Source of the DNA: SAR202 cluster bacterium bin90
GTDB taxonomy: Bacteria; Chloroflexota; Dehalococcoidia; Lucifugimonadales; JADFKI01
Direction: 5' to 3'
Assembly: GCA_002238855.1 (NCBI GenBank)
Contig: MPND01000009.1
Span: 1 to 64,000 of the forward strand
Length of the DNA stretch: 64,000 bases
Shown: positions 42,603 to 51,632 of the stretch, one piece after another
Position numbering within the stretch: position 1 is the stretch's first letter
Layout of the letters: every line of letters starts with the position of its first letter
The notes under the pieces: generated by a model
Databases searched by the model: none
The model's input: the letters and a program-made list of their open reading frames with translations, nothing else
What the model was told of the DNA's origin: nothing
Translations under genes and position numbers: made by a program

Positions 42603-44474
42603 ATGAATCGTTTGTCGTTATTCTTCGTTGTCATAATCGCAATCATAACAAGCATGGCAATTGTCGCTTGCGGCTCTGCAGAACCGCAAATTGTAGAAAA
42701 AGTGGTCGAGGTTCCAGTTGATAGGGAAGTGGTGAAGGAGGTCGAAGTCGTCAAGGAAGTGGAAGTTGAGGTGGTGAAAGAAGTCCCAGTTGACAGGGAG
42801 GTTGTGAAAGAGGTTGAGGTCGTCAAGGAAGTGGAAGTCGAGGTGGTAAAGGAAGTACAGACGGAAGTCGTCAAGGAAGTCGTCAAAGAGGTTGAGGTAG
42901 TAGTCGTAGCCACTCCGGTTCGACAGGCACGGGAAGCGACATACATGATGCGCGCCCCCGAACCTAACCCAAAGCGCGGCGGCAACATGCGAACCGCCTT
43001 CGGCGTAACCATGACAAACTTCGACGTGCAGCAGGGCGCAGGCTCGCACGTGCTTGGTCACCTGTACAACAAGGTCGTGACTAAGAACCTGGCTGACGGA
43101 CTGCGGACTATCGCTCCTGACCTTGCCGTGTCGTGGGAAGCTTCTCCCGACGGAATGGGTTAAACGTTCAACCTAAGGGACGGGGTCACATATCACGATG
43201 GCACGCCATTCAGCGCGGACGATGTAGTCGCCAACTTTACACGCATCATAGATCCACCGTCCGGCGTCTCCAGCAGGAGCAAGGACCTGCTGCCGATGAT
43301 TGATTCTGTTGAGAAAATTGACGACTACACTGCGACATTTAACCTAAACTCACCCACGCCATACTTCGTCGAGTTGCTGACGAGTTCACCACTGCTGGTT
43401 TACTCGAAGAAGTCCCTGGAAGAGAACAACTATGACCTGCGCCAGATTGAAGTCGCTCCGGGTACCGGTGTCTTCAGATTCGTTGACCATCTACCAGGTG
43501 AGAAGTGGGAATTCGAGGCGAACCCGGACTACTGGAATCCGGAACTGCCCTACCTTGACGGTCTGACGATGCTGCACGTTCCCACTTGGCCTGACAGGGG
43601 AGCCGCAGTCCTGACCGGACAGGCTGACTTCTCGTGGAACATCTCGCCTGACACGCACGCTGAAGCGAAGAAGAGGCAGGATATTGGCGCTGTTACTTAC
43701 GACTGCCTGAATTCGCACAACTTCGCCATTAACAACGAGCGGGCGCCGTTCGACGACCCCAGAGTACGGCGAGCGATACACCTCGCTATCAGCCGCCAGA
43801 CTCAGATTGACGGGTACACCCCGGTCTGGGAGCCTACGTTCGTAACGCGCTGGATTCCTAAGCCGAGCCCATTCTCCACCGATCCCAACGCTATACTCCA
43901 GATGCCAGGCTACCGTGCAGAAAAGGAAGAGGACATCGCCGAGGCGAAGCGCCTTCTGGCAGAAGCCGGCTATCCTGACGGATTCGAGATGACCATCACG
44001 ACCTGGAACCTGCCCACCACGGCAGAGGTCGCAGTGCCGCTGTTTGTGGACGAACTGAGAAAGACACTGAACATTCAGGCGGACATTAAGCTTGTGGAGC
44101 GCGCGCTCCAGAGCGAAATTCTGCACGATGGCAACTTCGACATGTTCAGGAACGGCGACTACGCCGGCCAGATTCTCGACCCGTTCCCCATGTGGAACAT
44201 CTACCTGAGAACCGGTGGCTCGCAGAACTGGTCACGCTACGCCAACCCTGAATTCGACGCAGTGCTGGACCAACTCGCCGGCGAACTGGATCCGTTTGCC
44301 CGTGCCGAACTGTTTAATCAGGGCATGGATATTCTAGACGCGAACCCGCCCTTCTATCACATCGGTTTCTGCGGACATTCACCTGCATGGAGCAAGGATG
44401 TCAAGGGTATGTCGATGGAGACTAGGCTGCATGTGCTCTGGGAGCGCCTCGACACCGCTTGGCTCGACAGGTAA
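42603..44474 (+). pseudogene. Peptide-type ABC substrate-binding lipoprotein with in-frame TAA
   Basis: Family 5 solute-binding protein. ATG 42603 follows GGAGGAG. A signal with lipobox AIVAC (Cys23) leads to a stalk of 24-residue repeats, then the binding domain (GGNMRTAFGVTMTNFDVQQ). At 43161-43163 a TAA interrupts the frame after SPDGMG. The same frame continues as TFNLRDGVTYHDGTPFSADD, which is the normal family text after a Tyr, and stays open to 44474 (ALDTAW-type ending). So only one codon, probably TAT or TAC for Tyr, is changed. It is either a fresh nonsense mutation or a base-call error. If real, only a 186-residue fragment is made and the transporter lacks its binder. Confidence 0.85.
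42714..42857 (+). repeat. Two tandem 72-base coding repeats (24-residue stalk unit)
   Basis: The unit starting PVDREVVKEVEVVKEV and ending VEVVKEV occurs twice in direct succession with identical protein sequence and near-identical DNA. A partial third unit (EVVKEVVKEVEV) follows. It likely forms an extended or coiled stalk between the lipid anchor and the binding domain. Confidence 0.85.
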
Positions 44475-44519
44475 GCAACCCTCGATAAGGCTGCAACAAG
44501 TAATTCTACAACTGTAATG

Positions 44520-44549
44520 CCCCCCTCTCTCCACTCATTGAGAGGGGGG
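44520..44549. repeat. GC-rich hairpin in ABC operon gap
   Basis: CCCCCCTCTC, ten bases, GAGAGGGGGG: a perfect 10-bp stem in the 217-base gap between the binding-protein and permease genes. No U tract follows. It may set differential expression of binder and permeases or act as a processing site. Confidence 0.55.
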
Positions 44550-44579
44550 ACAATTCCTCACAATAATTCGCCCCTCTCA

Positions 44580-44626
44580 AGAGCTACCGTTGTTTGACAG
44601 CGTGAAGAATCAGACAACACGGCTCT
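44580..44626. repeat. Imperfect inverted repeat in ABC operon gap
   Basis: AGAGC-taCCGTTGTTTG against CAGACAACACGGCTCT, with a short bulge. It lies just after the perfect hairpin. Together they make most of the gap structured; no reading frame is present. Confidence 0.35.
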
Positions 44627-44691
44627 GAATGCCCACAATAAAGCATGGGTTGCGTGTCAACCACAGGAAGGTTTAGGCAGCGGCTTAAGCA

Positions 44692-45651
44692 ATGCGGAAA
44701 TATCTATACCAGCGCCTCGTGTTGGCAATTCCCACACTCTTTGGCGTGACCGCGTTGATCTTCATCGCCATGCGCATCCTCCCCGGCGATCCACTCCTCG
44801 CAATTTACGGCGAGTCCGAGGGGCTGCACATTCTCACGGAAGAAGAACTTGCAGGGGCGCGCGCGAGTCTGGGGCTGGACAAGCCACTCTATCTGCAATA
44901 CATGAGCTGGATCGGCGATGTCCTAAGGGGCGACTTCGGAAGGTCTTTCTGGCAGGATAGGCCGATAAGAGACACGATCCTGCGGCGCGGCCCCATTACC
45001 GTAGAAATAGCCATCCTCGCGGTTGCCATGTCATGGATGATCGGGCTTCCTGTGGGTTTGATTGCCGCCGCCTGGCGCAACACATGGATCGACTACATAG
45101 TCCGCGTGGTCGTGACATTTTTCATGGCTGTCCCGAGCTTCTGGCTGGGCCTCACGCTGATTCTTGCGACTGTGCTCATCTGGCAATGGAGACCGCCCTT
45201 AACGATAATTCACCTGTGGGACGATCCCATAGGCAATCTGACCATAGTCATTGGCCCCGCGCTCGTCATGGCAATCAATCTGGGCGCCGAACTCGCCCGT
45301 ATGTGCCGGGCAACTCTCCTGGAAGTCTTCAGCGAGGATTACGTGCGCACTGCCAGAGCCAAGGGACTTGCTGAAAGACTCGTGATAGCGCGCCACGCCC
45401 TGCGTAATGCCCTGCTTCCCGTAGTAACCATATCAGGCATTCAGTTGGCGTTCCTACTGGGCGGATCGGTTGCCGTTGAGCGAGCCTTCGCGGTGCCGGG
45501 CCTCGGCACGACTCTAGTCAATGGAATCGCAGAACGTGACTGGATGATCATACAGAACGTCGTGCTGCTGTACGGAGTCTCATTCGTGATAATAAATCTC
45601 ATCGTTGATCTGCTCTACGGCATGCTGGACCCGCGCATCCGTTATCAATAG
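44692..45651 (+). CDS. Dipeptide/oligopeptide-type ABC permease (DppB-like)
   Basis: 319-residue inner-membrane permease with six helices: QRLVLAIPTLFGVTALIFIAMRILPGDPL at the start, TVEIAILAVAMSWMIGLPVGL, and the EAA loop YVRTARAKGLAERLVIARHALRNALLP. It forms a heterodimer with the next gene product to import peptides or other small polymers. GGCTTAAGCA precedes the ATG without a clear ribosome site. The partner ATPase (DppDF) is not in the window. Confidence 0.92.
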   Translation: MRKYLYQRLVLAIPTLFGVTALIFIAMRILPGDPLLAIYGESEGLHILTEEELAGARASLGLDKPLYLQYMSWIGDVLRGDFGRSFWQDRPIRDTILRRGPITVEIAILAVAMSWMIGLPVGLIAAAWRNTWIDYIVRVVVTFFMAVPSFWLGLTLILATVLIWQWRPPLTIIHLWDDPIGNLTIVIGPALVMAINLGAELARMCRATLLEVFSEDYVRTARAKGLAERLVIARHALRNALLPVVTISGIQLAFLLGGSVAVERAFAVPGLGTTLVNGIAERDWMIIQNVVLLYGVSFVIINLIVDLLYGMLDPRIRYQ

Positions 45652-45690
45652 TACGAGAAGACTGAAGCCAGGGTTATACAAGGTCATACA

Positions 45691-46605
45691 ATGAAGGAAG
45701 TCGGCAGCATACCCGGACCGCAGCCTGAAAGAGGAACTGCCTCACGCTGGTTCGCCGCCTCGTATGGCCTGATTTCGCGCTTCTGCCGCACTTCACCGAT
45801 TGGCGCGGTTGCGGCAGGATTCCTTGCATTCCTCGTGCTGGTAGCAGTATTCGCAAATGTAATCTCCCCAAACGACCCACTCGAAACCTTCCCTTCGTTC
45901 TTCAGAAAAGGTCCATCGCTGGAGCGTCCATTGGGCAACGACCACCTTGGCAGGGATGTCTTGAGCCGCATCATTGTAGGCGCGCGCACATCGCTCTACG
46001 TCGCAATCCTGGCAGTGTCAGTTAGCAAGCTGATCGGCTTTTCGTGGGGCATTCTTACGGGCTACACGGGCGGCAAATTCGATCTGATAAGCCAGAGGTT
46101 CCTGGACATCCTCATGTCGTTCCCTGGAATCATTCTGGCAATGCTCTTGCTCGTCGGCGTAGGCTCCGGCTTGTACACAGTCATCGCCGCCATAGCAATT
46201 ACGGGCGTAGCGGGAACCACCCGTGTAATTCGATCAGTAACGCTCTCAGTACGGGAGATGGAATATGTAGAGGCGGCGCGTGCGCTGGGCGCCTCGCCAT
46301 TGCGGATCATGTTTGTTCACATAACCCCACAGTGCATCGCGCCGCTAATGGTGATCGCCAGCGTTAGTCTTGGCGGCGCAATATTCGCTGAAGCCGCGCT
46401 CAGCTTCCTCGGTCTCGGAATACCGCCGCCCAATCCCAGCCTCGGTAACATGCTGGGCGGTGTGCTGGGCGACGCATTCAAGCCCCCTTGGTGGCTGGTG
46501 CTCTTCCCCGGTATGACCATAACGATCACCATACTCGCCTTCAATATCTTCGGCGACGGGTTGCGCGACCACCTGGACCCCAGGCTCAGGGGACGCCTGC
46601 ACTAG
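45691..46605 (+). CDS. Dipeptide/oligopeptide-type ABC permease (DppC-like)
   Basis: 304 residues. Typical N-terminal extension and helix (IGAVAAGFLAFLVLVAVFANVISPNDPLE), GNDHLGRDVLSRIIVGARTSL, and the EAA loop YVEAARALGASPLRIMFVHITPQCIAPL. Ends with IFGDGLRDHLDPRLRGRL as in the DppC family. It follows the DppB-like gene by 39 bases. No ATPase gene follows; the next gene is an aminotransferase, so the operon either uses a shared ATPase or is incomplete. Confidence 0.92.
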   Translation: MKEVGSIPGPQPERGTASRWFAASYGLISRFCRTSPIGAVAAGFLAFLVLVAVFANVISPNDPLETFPSFFRKGPSLERPLGNDHLGRDVLSRIIVGARTSLYVAILAVSVSKLIGFSWGILTGYTGGKFDLISQRFLDILMSFPGIILAMLLLVGVGSGLYTVIAAIAITGVAGTTRVIRSVTLSVREMEYVEAARALGASPLRIMFVHITPQCIAPLMVIASVSLGGAIFAEAALSFLGLGIPPPNPSLGNMLGGVLGDAFKPPWWLVLFPGMTITITILAFNIFGDGLRDHLDPRLRGRLH

Positions 46606-46777
46606 GCTCAACTGATATGCCTAGGATGCAATGCGTGGTGCCGCGATCTCCTGCCGCCGCCTCGCGACATTCCACAGATTGTCGCAGCCCCAATTGACAC
46701 TGCCTGTCCTATGGGGCAAAATCCAAGCGTCTTCGGGCGACGCTTCGCCCAATCTAAAGATGTATGAAAGTTGGGAC

Positions 46778-47959
46778 ATGGCAGTTTCAAATAAGATACG
46801 CGGCATGCTTGAACAGGGCTCCTGGATACGAAGGATGTTCGAGGAGGGCATAGAACTGAAGCGGCAATTCGGCGATGAGAATGTATTCGACCTCTCACTG
46901 GGTAATCCTGTGATGCAGCCTCCCCCAGAATTCTTCGAGGAGCTCCGGCGCATCGCCAACGACCCCGCCCCGGGCATGCACCGCTACATGCCCAACGCAG
47001 GATACGAAGAAACACGAGCCGCCGTGGCTGAGCAGCTTACCGGCGAGACCGGCTTCGATTTCAGCGCTGCCGAAATAGTTATGACATGCGGAGCGGGCGG
47101 TGCGCTAAACGTCGTGCTGAAAACCCTTCTCGACCCAGGTGACGAGGTCATCATCTTCTCGCCGTTCTTCGTTGAGTACCACTTTTACGCCGATAATCAC
47201 GGAGGCTCTTGCCGTGTAGTCCCGCCCGACGAGAACTTCCTGCCCGACATGGAAGCGCTGAAAAATGCCTTCAACGAACGGACAAAGGCCGTGCTAATCA
47301 ACTCGCCAAACAATCCCACTGGCGTTCTTTACAGCGCAGCATTGCTTGACGAGATGTGCGCTGCCATCAAGGAAGCCGAAGCCGAATACGGACGCGAGAT
47401 TTTTCTCGTTAGCGACGAACCTTATCGAAGGCTGCTGTTTGACGGACTGGAATATCCGCACATATTCCACCACCACGAGCGCAGCATAGTCGCAACATCA
47501 CACTCGAAGGACCTCGCCCTACCGGGAGAACGCATCGGATACATCGCAGTCCATCCCGATTACGACGACAAGGCAGAGCTCATGGACGGTCTGGTATTCT
47601 GCAACAGGACGCTCGGATACGTCAACGCTCCGGCGCTCATGCAGAACATAGTCAGGGCGCTGCAATCCGCGACGGTTGACATCGCGGCATATCAGCGAAA
47701 GCGCGACTTCCTGTACGGCAGCCTGACAGAGATGGGCTACAGCCTCGTCAAGCCACAGGGCGCTTTCTACATGTTCCCGGCTTCTCCGACGCCCGACGAT
47801 GTTGAGTTTGTCGCTACATTGCAGGAGCACAAGGTGCTGGTTGTTCCTGGCAGGGGATTCGGACTGCCGGGCTACTTCCGCATCTCCTACTGCCTCGACG
47901 ACCACACACTGGAGGGAGCGCTCCCCGGATTCGAAGCGGCAATCGAGGCCTATCGCTAG
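46778..47959 (+). CDS. Class I/II aminotransferase
   Basis: PLP-dependent aminotransferase, 393 residues from ATG 46778. Fold-type I pattern: LSLGNPVMQPPPEF, YMPNAGYEETRAAVAEQL, TCGAGGALNVVLKTLL, SPNNPTGVLYS, VSDEPYRRLLFDG, the PLP lysine in ATSHSKDLALPGERIGY and FRISYCLDD near the end. It is similar to aspartate/aromatic aminotransferases. The frame is open to 46631 but only this start gives the family N-terminus; the ribosome site is weak. Its stop interlocks with the convergent threonine-synthase-like gene in a CTAG. Confidence 0.88.
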   Translation: MAVSNKIRGMLEQGSWIRRMFEEGIELKRQFGDENVFDLSLGNPVMQPPPEFFEELRRIANDPAPGMHRYMPNAGYEETRAAVAEQLTGETGFDFSAAEIVMTCGAGGALNVVLKTLLDPGDEVIIFSPFFVEYHFYADNHGGSCRVVPPDENFLPDMEALKNAFNERTKAVLINSPNNPTGVLYSAALLDEMCAAIKEAEAEYGREIFLVSDEPYRRLLFDGLEYPHIFHHHERSIVATSHSKDLALPGERIGYIAVHPDYDDKAELMDGLVFCNRTLGYVNAPALMQNIVRALQSATVDIAAYQRKRDFLYGSLTEMGYSLVKPQGAFYMFPASPTPDDVEFVATLQEHKVLVVPGRGFGLPGYFRISYCLDDHTLEGALPGFEAAIEAYR

Positions 47960-49074
47960 TCCTGTTGGGCGGGAATCGCGTCCTTCAATCCGAAGCCGGT
48001 TGCCGCGACAAGTATAGACTCATCCGCCTGAATCTTGCCGCCCTCGATGAGCGCTTCCACACCGGCGAATGCGGCAGCTGATGTTGGCTCAACGAATATG
48101 CCTTCACGCTGCGCAAGCAGGCGCTGCCAGCGAATGATGTCCTGCTCCTCCACAGTGGCCGCCGTACCTCCGGTGTCGCGCAGCACGCGCAGTGACTGCC
48201 TCAACCGTGGCGGATTGGCGACGGCAATGCCCCCTGCGATTGTGCTTCCCGCAGCAGGCAAAGGTTTGCTCTCGTCAATGAAGGCAGAAACCAATGGCAT
48301 TATGGCTCTCGCTTGAATGGCGTGCAGTTTGGGCAGGGCAGACAAGCGCCCGCTGTGCAGTAGTTCCTTGAAGCCGATATGTGCGCCAATTAGCAGAGAC
48401 CCGTTTCCGACGGGTATTACTATGTGCTGCGGTACTTCCTCGCCGAACTGCTCGACCACCTCATAGGCAAAGGACTTGGTGCCTTCCGTGAAGTAGGGAC
48501 TCAGATTGTGAGAAGCATAGACCATTCCATTGCGCTCGGCGAACTCCATCGCTGCATCCGTTACGGCCTGTCGGTCTCCATCGATTCGGTGTGTCGTTGC
48601 GCCATAGACGCCAATCTGTTCCAGTTTTGCAGCAGGTGCGCTCGACGGCGCGAATATATGCGCTCGGATGCCTGCTCTGGCAGCGTAGGCGGCAACGGAT
48701 GCGCCAGCGTTGCCCGACGAGTCCTCAACCACTTCTTCCACGCCCGATTCTCTGGCAACGCTCATCATCATCGCCGTGCCCCTGTCCTTGAATGACCCCG
48801 TCGGGTTCATCATCTCCAGCTTGGCGAACAGCATGCCGGCATTAAGTGCTTTCCCCAGATTCCGCAGAGCGACCGTTGGCGTCCCGCCTTCCCCAAGTGA
48901 AATCGCTTCTGCAGGTTGATGAAGCGGCGTAGGCATACCGGATGATTGCTGCCCGTCGCCGTTGTCCGCATAGGAAACATCAAGGACATTACCGCACAGT
49001 TCGCAGTGCAGCGTGAGCATATCGGCATCATAATGTGCAGAGCATTCGGAGCATTTGAGACCAATGTGGGACAA
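47956..49074 (-). CDS. Threonine synthase-like PLP enzyme with zinc ribbon
   Basis: 372 residues. A zinc-ribbon N-terminus (Cys8, Cys11, Cys24, Cys27) leads to a fold-type II PLP enzyme: GEGGTPTVALRNLG, the PLP lysine Lys96 in NPTGSFKDRG, DSSGNAGASVAAYAARAG and the phosphate loop IPVGNGSLLIG. The zinc ribbon plus this core is typical of archaeal-type threonine synthase, which releases phosphate from O-phosphohomoserine. Close paralogs (cysteate synthase, diaminopropionate-type enzymes) cannot be excluded, as no threonine-pathway gene is adjacent. The start appears to be TTG with GAGG upstream. Confidence 0.82.
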   Translation of the reverse strand: MSHIGLKCSECSAHYDADMLTLHCELCGNVLDVSYADNGDGQQSSGMPTPLHQPAEAISLGEGGTPTVALRNLGKALNAGMLFAKLEMMNPTGSFKDRGTAMMMSVARESGVEEVVEDSSGNAGASVAAYAARAGIRAHIFAPSSAPAAKLEQIGVYGATTHRIDGDRQAVTDAAMEFAERNGMVYASHNLSPYFTEGTKSFAYEVVEQFGEEVPQHIVIPVGNGSLLIGAHIGFKELLHSGRLSALPKLHAIQARAIMPLVSAFIDESKPLPAAGSTIAGGIAVANPPRLRQSLRVLRDTGGTAATVEEQDIIRWQRLLAQREGIFVEPTSAAAFAGVEALIEGGKIQADESILVAATGFGLKDAIPAQQD

Positions 49075-49216
49075 GTGAAGTTACCTCGTGCAATGGGGGT
49101 GGATTTACTGGCTGGCAAGTTAGTTCGATGCTATTCGTAGGCCGTTTCGCTGTCAATGTATTGCGTCCACTGCAGCTAGCGCGTCACAATGCAAAGGAGT
49201 CTATCGACCTGTTGTT

Positions 49217-49225
49217 TGTTATAAT
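49217..49225 (+). promoter_or_regulatory. Extended -10 promoter for the YihY gene
   Basis: TGTTATAAT: TGn joined to a perfect TATAAT, 14 bases before ATG 49240. No -35 is obvious. The transcript would have a leader of only about eight bases. Confidence 0.45.
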
Positions 49226-49239
49226 TGTGAATTGAGACT

Positions 49240-50178
49240 ATGACAAATACCATACGAGTCAACAACATTATCAGGCGAACCAAAACGATTGCCCGGTTCC
49301 GAACCAGGGGCATCGTCCAAAAAATTCGCCGCAACTTTGTGCTCAGGCTGATTGCGCGGACCCTGCAGGAGATGTCCGACGATGACGCCACGCACATGGC
49401 GGCGGCTATCTCGTACTACGCACTTATCTCTCTATTCCCGCTCATTCTGGGTCTTATCGCCATCACGTCGTTCCTGATTGACGACGCAGTCACGCACAGG
49501 CAAATCACAGGGTGGGTGACGAGCTTCCTTCCCGGTTCCGAGGATTTCGTCAATCAGCAGATAGAGAGCCTGCTGGTCTTACGCGGCACAATAGGAGCGT
49601 TCGCCATCGTCAGCTTGCTATGGTCGGGTAGTGCGGTGTTTGGGGGAATCACGCGCTCAATCAACCGCGCTTGGGATGTGCATCAGGACAGGCCGCTTCA
49701 CATCAGCAAGGCGCGTCAGTTGCTTATGGCGCTGCTGACTGGGTTCCTGTTCCTGTCATCCACAACCATTACCACATTTCTCAGGGCGTACGAACGCTTC
49801 GCAACTGAGGACTTCCCATTTGCGAACATGCTGCTTGATGCCAACAGCGTAGCGATACTGCAAGCAAGTTCGTTCGCGCTTGTGTTTGCAGTGTTTCTGC
49901 TGCTGTACAAGTATGTGCCGAACACGAAAACTTACTGGCAGTACATCTGGATTGGCGCACTTGTCGCCGCCGTGCTTTTCGAAATAACCAAGAACCTGTT
50001 CATCGTGTACCTTCATAGCTTCGCCAACTTCAGGTCATTGTACGGCGCGCTCGCCCCGGTCATCGCGCTGATGTTTTGGGCGTACTTGAGCGGGCTTATC
50101 CTGATTTTGGGAGCTGAGCTGAGCTCGGAGTACGGGCGCATCAGACGCGGCGCGGAACGCGGCATGCTGCTGCATTGA
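49240..50178 (+). CDS. YihY/BrkB-family inner-membrane protein
   Basis: 312 residues, about six helices. Family motifs: ATHMAAAISYYALISLFPLILGLIAI, LWSGSAVFGGITRSINRAWDV, NTKTYWQYIWIGALVAAVLFEITKNLF, YGALAPVIALMFWAYLSGLILILGAELSSEY. These proteins were once called ribonuclease BN, an assignment since shown to be wrong; their transport or envelope function is still unclear. A very short leader is predicted from the -10 box upstream. A single-gene unit. Confidence 0.9.
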   Translation: MTNTIRVNNIIRRTKTIARFRTRGIVQKIRRNFVLRLIARTLQEMSDDDATHMAAAISYYALISLFPLILGLIAITSFLIDDAVTHRQITGWVTSFLPGSEDFVNQQIESLLVLRGTIGAFAIVSLLWSGSAVFGGITRSINRAWDVHQDRPLHISKARQLLMALLTGFLFLSSTTITTFLRAYERFATEDFPFANMLLDANSVAILQASSFALVFAVFLLLYKYVPNTKTYWQYIWIGALVAAVLFEITKNLFIVYLHSFANFRSLYGALAPVIALMFWAYLSGLILILGAELSSEYGRIRRGAERGMLLH

Positions 50179-50188
50179 CACCAATCGC

Positions 50189-50218
50189 TTGTACTGACCG
50201 CCGCAAGGTCTGTACACT
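50189..50218 (+). promoter_or_regulatory. Promoter overlapping an inverted repeat, possible leaderless start
   Basis: TTGTAC (50189-50194), an 18-base spacer and TACACT (50213-50218). The predicted start point falls on the MFS ATG at 50225, which has no ribosome site. The same stretch is an inverted repeat, TGTACTGACC-N7-GGTCTGTACA (50190-50216, one mismatch), which could be an operator. Confidence 0.45.
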
Positions 50219-50224
50219 TGCGCC

Positions 50225-51613
50225 ATGCGAATTCCCGTGAACGCCGTGCGCTCTCCCTCCGATGTTGTGGGCTTGGTGCGCGGCGTTTTCTATGGATGGT
50301 GGCTCGTCGGCATCGCCGTCGTGCTGCTCACGCTTATGGCAGTGTCCGTCTTCCAGGGGCTTGGCACTTTTCTTGTGGCTCTGCAGACCGAGTTCGGCTG
50401 GAGTCGCACGGTGCTATCCGGCGCATTCTCTCTTTCCCGCGCGCAGGGAGCGGTCATCGGGCCCATCGAAGGTTGGCTCATCGACAAGGTGGGCAACCGC
50501 CGAATGATATTGTTCGGATACCTGCTTATGGCATTCGGTTTCCTGATGTTCTCACAGGTAGGCAATAACGCCTTCTGGAACATCGGAATATTCAGATTAG
50601 AAAGTGGCGTATGGCAGTTCTACGTCGCATTCATCACGATAAGCTTGGGATCGGGTGTCGGCGGCTGGCTGGCGCTGATGTCGCTGATGAACAACTGGTT
50701 CGTGCGCCAGCGCTCGCTCGCGATTGCGACTTCTATGTCCGGCATCCACCTCGGCGGGCTGCTTGTGCCTGTTCTCGCGCTTGGAATCGAATTGCACGGC
50801 TTCCGCTGGACGACATTCGGCATTGCTATCTTCCTTGGTGCCCTGATCCTCCCTGTGTACACCGTATTGCGCGACAAGCCCGAAGACATAGGCCAGCTTC
50901 CTGACGGAGAGCGTCCAGGTACGCGACGCTCACAGGAACGAGGTTCAGAAGCCGGCGCTACGCAAGCATCATCCTCTGCTAGTGGCGATGACGAGCAGGA
51001 GTTCACAGCAATGCAGGCGCTCAGGACTCGCGCCTTCTGGATTCTCACAATCGTCCACATGTCTTCGAGCGTGTCCATAGTGACGCTGGCGTTGCACCTC
51101 GCCCCGAAGCTAACGGATATGGGCATGTCACTGAGCGGTGCAGGCACGATTGTGCTCATATATACAATACTTGCGCTGCCCACTCAGTTCGTCGCTGGTT
51201 GGCTGGCCGATAAGATGCCGAAGCCACCACTGATCTTTTTCTTCATTTTGCTCCAAGGCATAGCAATAATGCTCATAGCAGTGACGGACGAGATATTCAT
51301 GGCTCTGATATTTGCCGTTCTCTACGGCATCGGCTTTGGCGGACGCATACCTCTTCTGACATCCATTCGTGGTGAATACTTCGGGCGCAAGGCGTTCGCC
51401 ACCATAATGGGCATTTCCCAGATGCCGAACAATATCTGCATGATCTTCGCGCCGCTGTTCGCAGGGTTCATGTTCGACACAACTGGCACATACTTCATAC
51501 CATTCGCCTTCTTCGGCCTTCTGAATGTGCTGGGAGCCTTCCTGATGCTGACTGTCAAGCGTCCGCAGGTGCAGGAGACCAATCCTACGCCAGCGCCACA
51601 GGCCGCGGACTAG
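50225..51613 (+). CDS. Major facilitator superfamily transporter
   Basis: 462 residues with twelve helices in two halves and a hydrophilic central loop (RPGTRRSQERGSEAGATQAS). The first part, GVFYGWWLVGIAVVLLTLMAV and FGWSRTVLSGAFSLSRAQGAVIGPIEGWLIDKVGNRRM, matches monocarboxylate or oxalate:formate antiporter-like members. KPEDIGQLPDGE before the loop is also typical. The second half begins ALRTRAFWILTIVHMSSS. It probably moves an organic acid. It may be translated from a leaderless mRNA. Confidence 0.88.
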   Translation: MRIPVNAVRSPSDVVGLVRGVFYGWWLVGIAVVLLTLMAVSVFQGLGTFLVALQTEFGWSRTVLSGAFSLSRAQGAVIGPIEGWLIDKVGNRRMILFGYLLMAFGFLMFSQVGNNAFWNIGIFRLESGVWQFYVAFITISLGSGVGGWLALMSLMNNWFVRQRSLAIATSMSGIHLGGLLVPVLALGIELHGFRWTTFGIAIFLGALILPVYTVLRDKPEDIGQLPDGERPGTRRSQERGSEAGATQASSSASGDDEQEFTAMQALRTRAFWILTIVHMSSSVSIVTLALHLAPKLTDMGMSLSGAGTIVLIYTILALPTQFVAGWLADKMPKPPLIFFFILLQGIAIMLIAVTDEIFMALIFAVLYGIGFGGRIPLLTSIRGEYFGRKAFATIMGISQMPNNICMIFAPLFAGFMFDTTGTYFIPFAFFGLLNVLGAFLMLTVKRPQVQETNPTPAPQAAD

Positions 51614-51632
51614 GCGGCGACCTGGAGAGGAT

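Noticed and set aside
42500-43012. Long Thr/Ser-rich reverse-strand reading frame opposite the binding-protein stalk
   Set aside because: It is the mirror of the VVKEVEV repeats on the other strand, has no ribosome site and no family match.
43161-43163. Stop-codon reassignment of TAA
   Set aside because: Other genes in the window end normally at TAA, including rpsT and purine and translation genes nearby in style; a single case does not support recoding.
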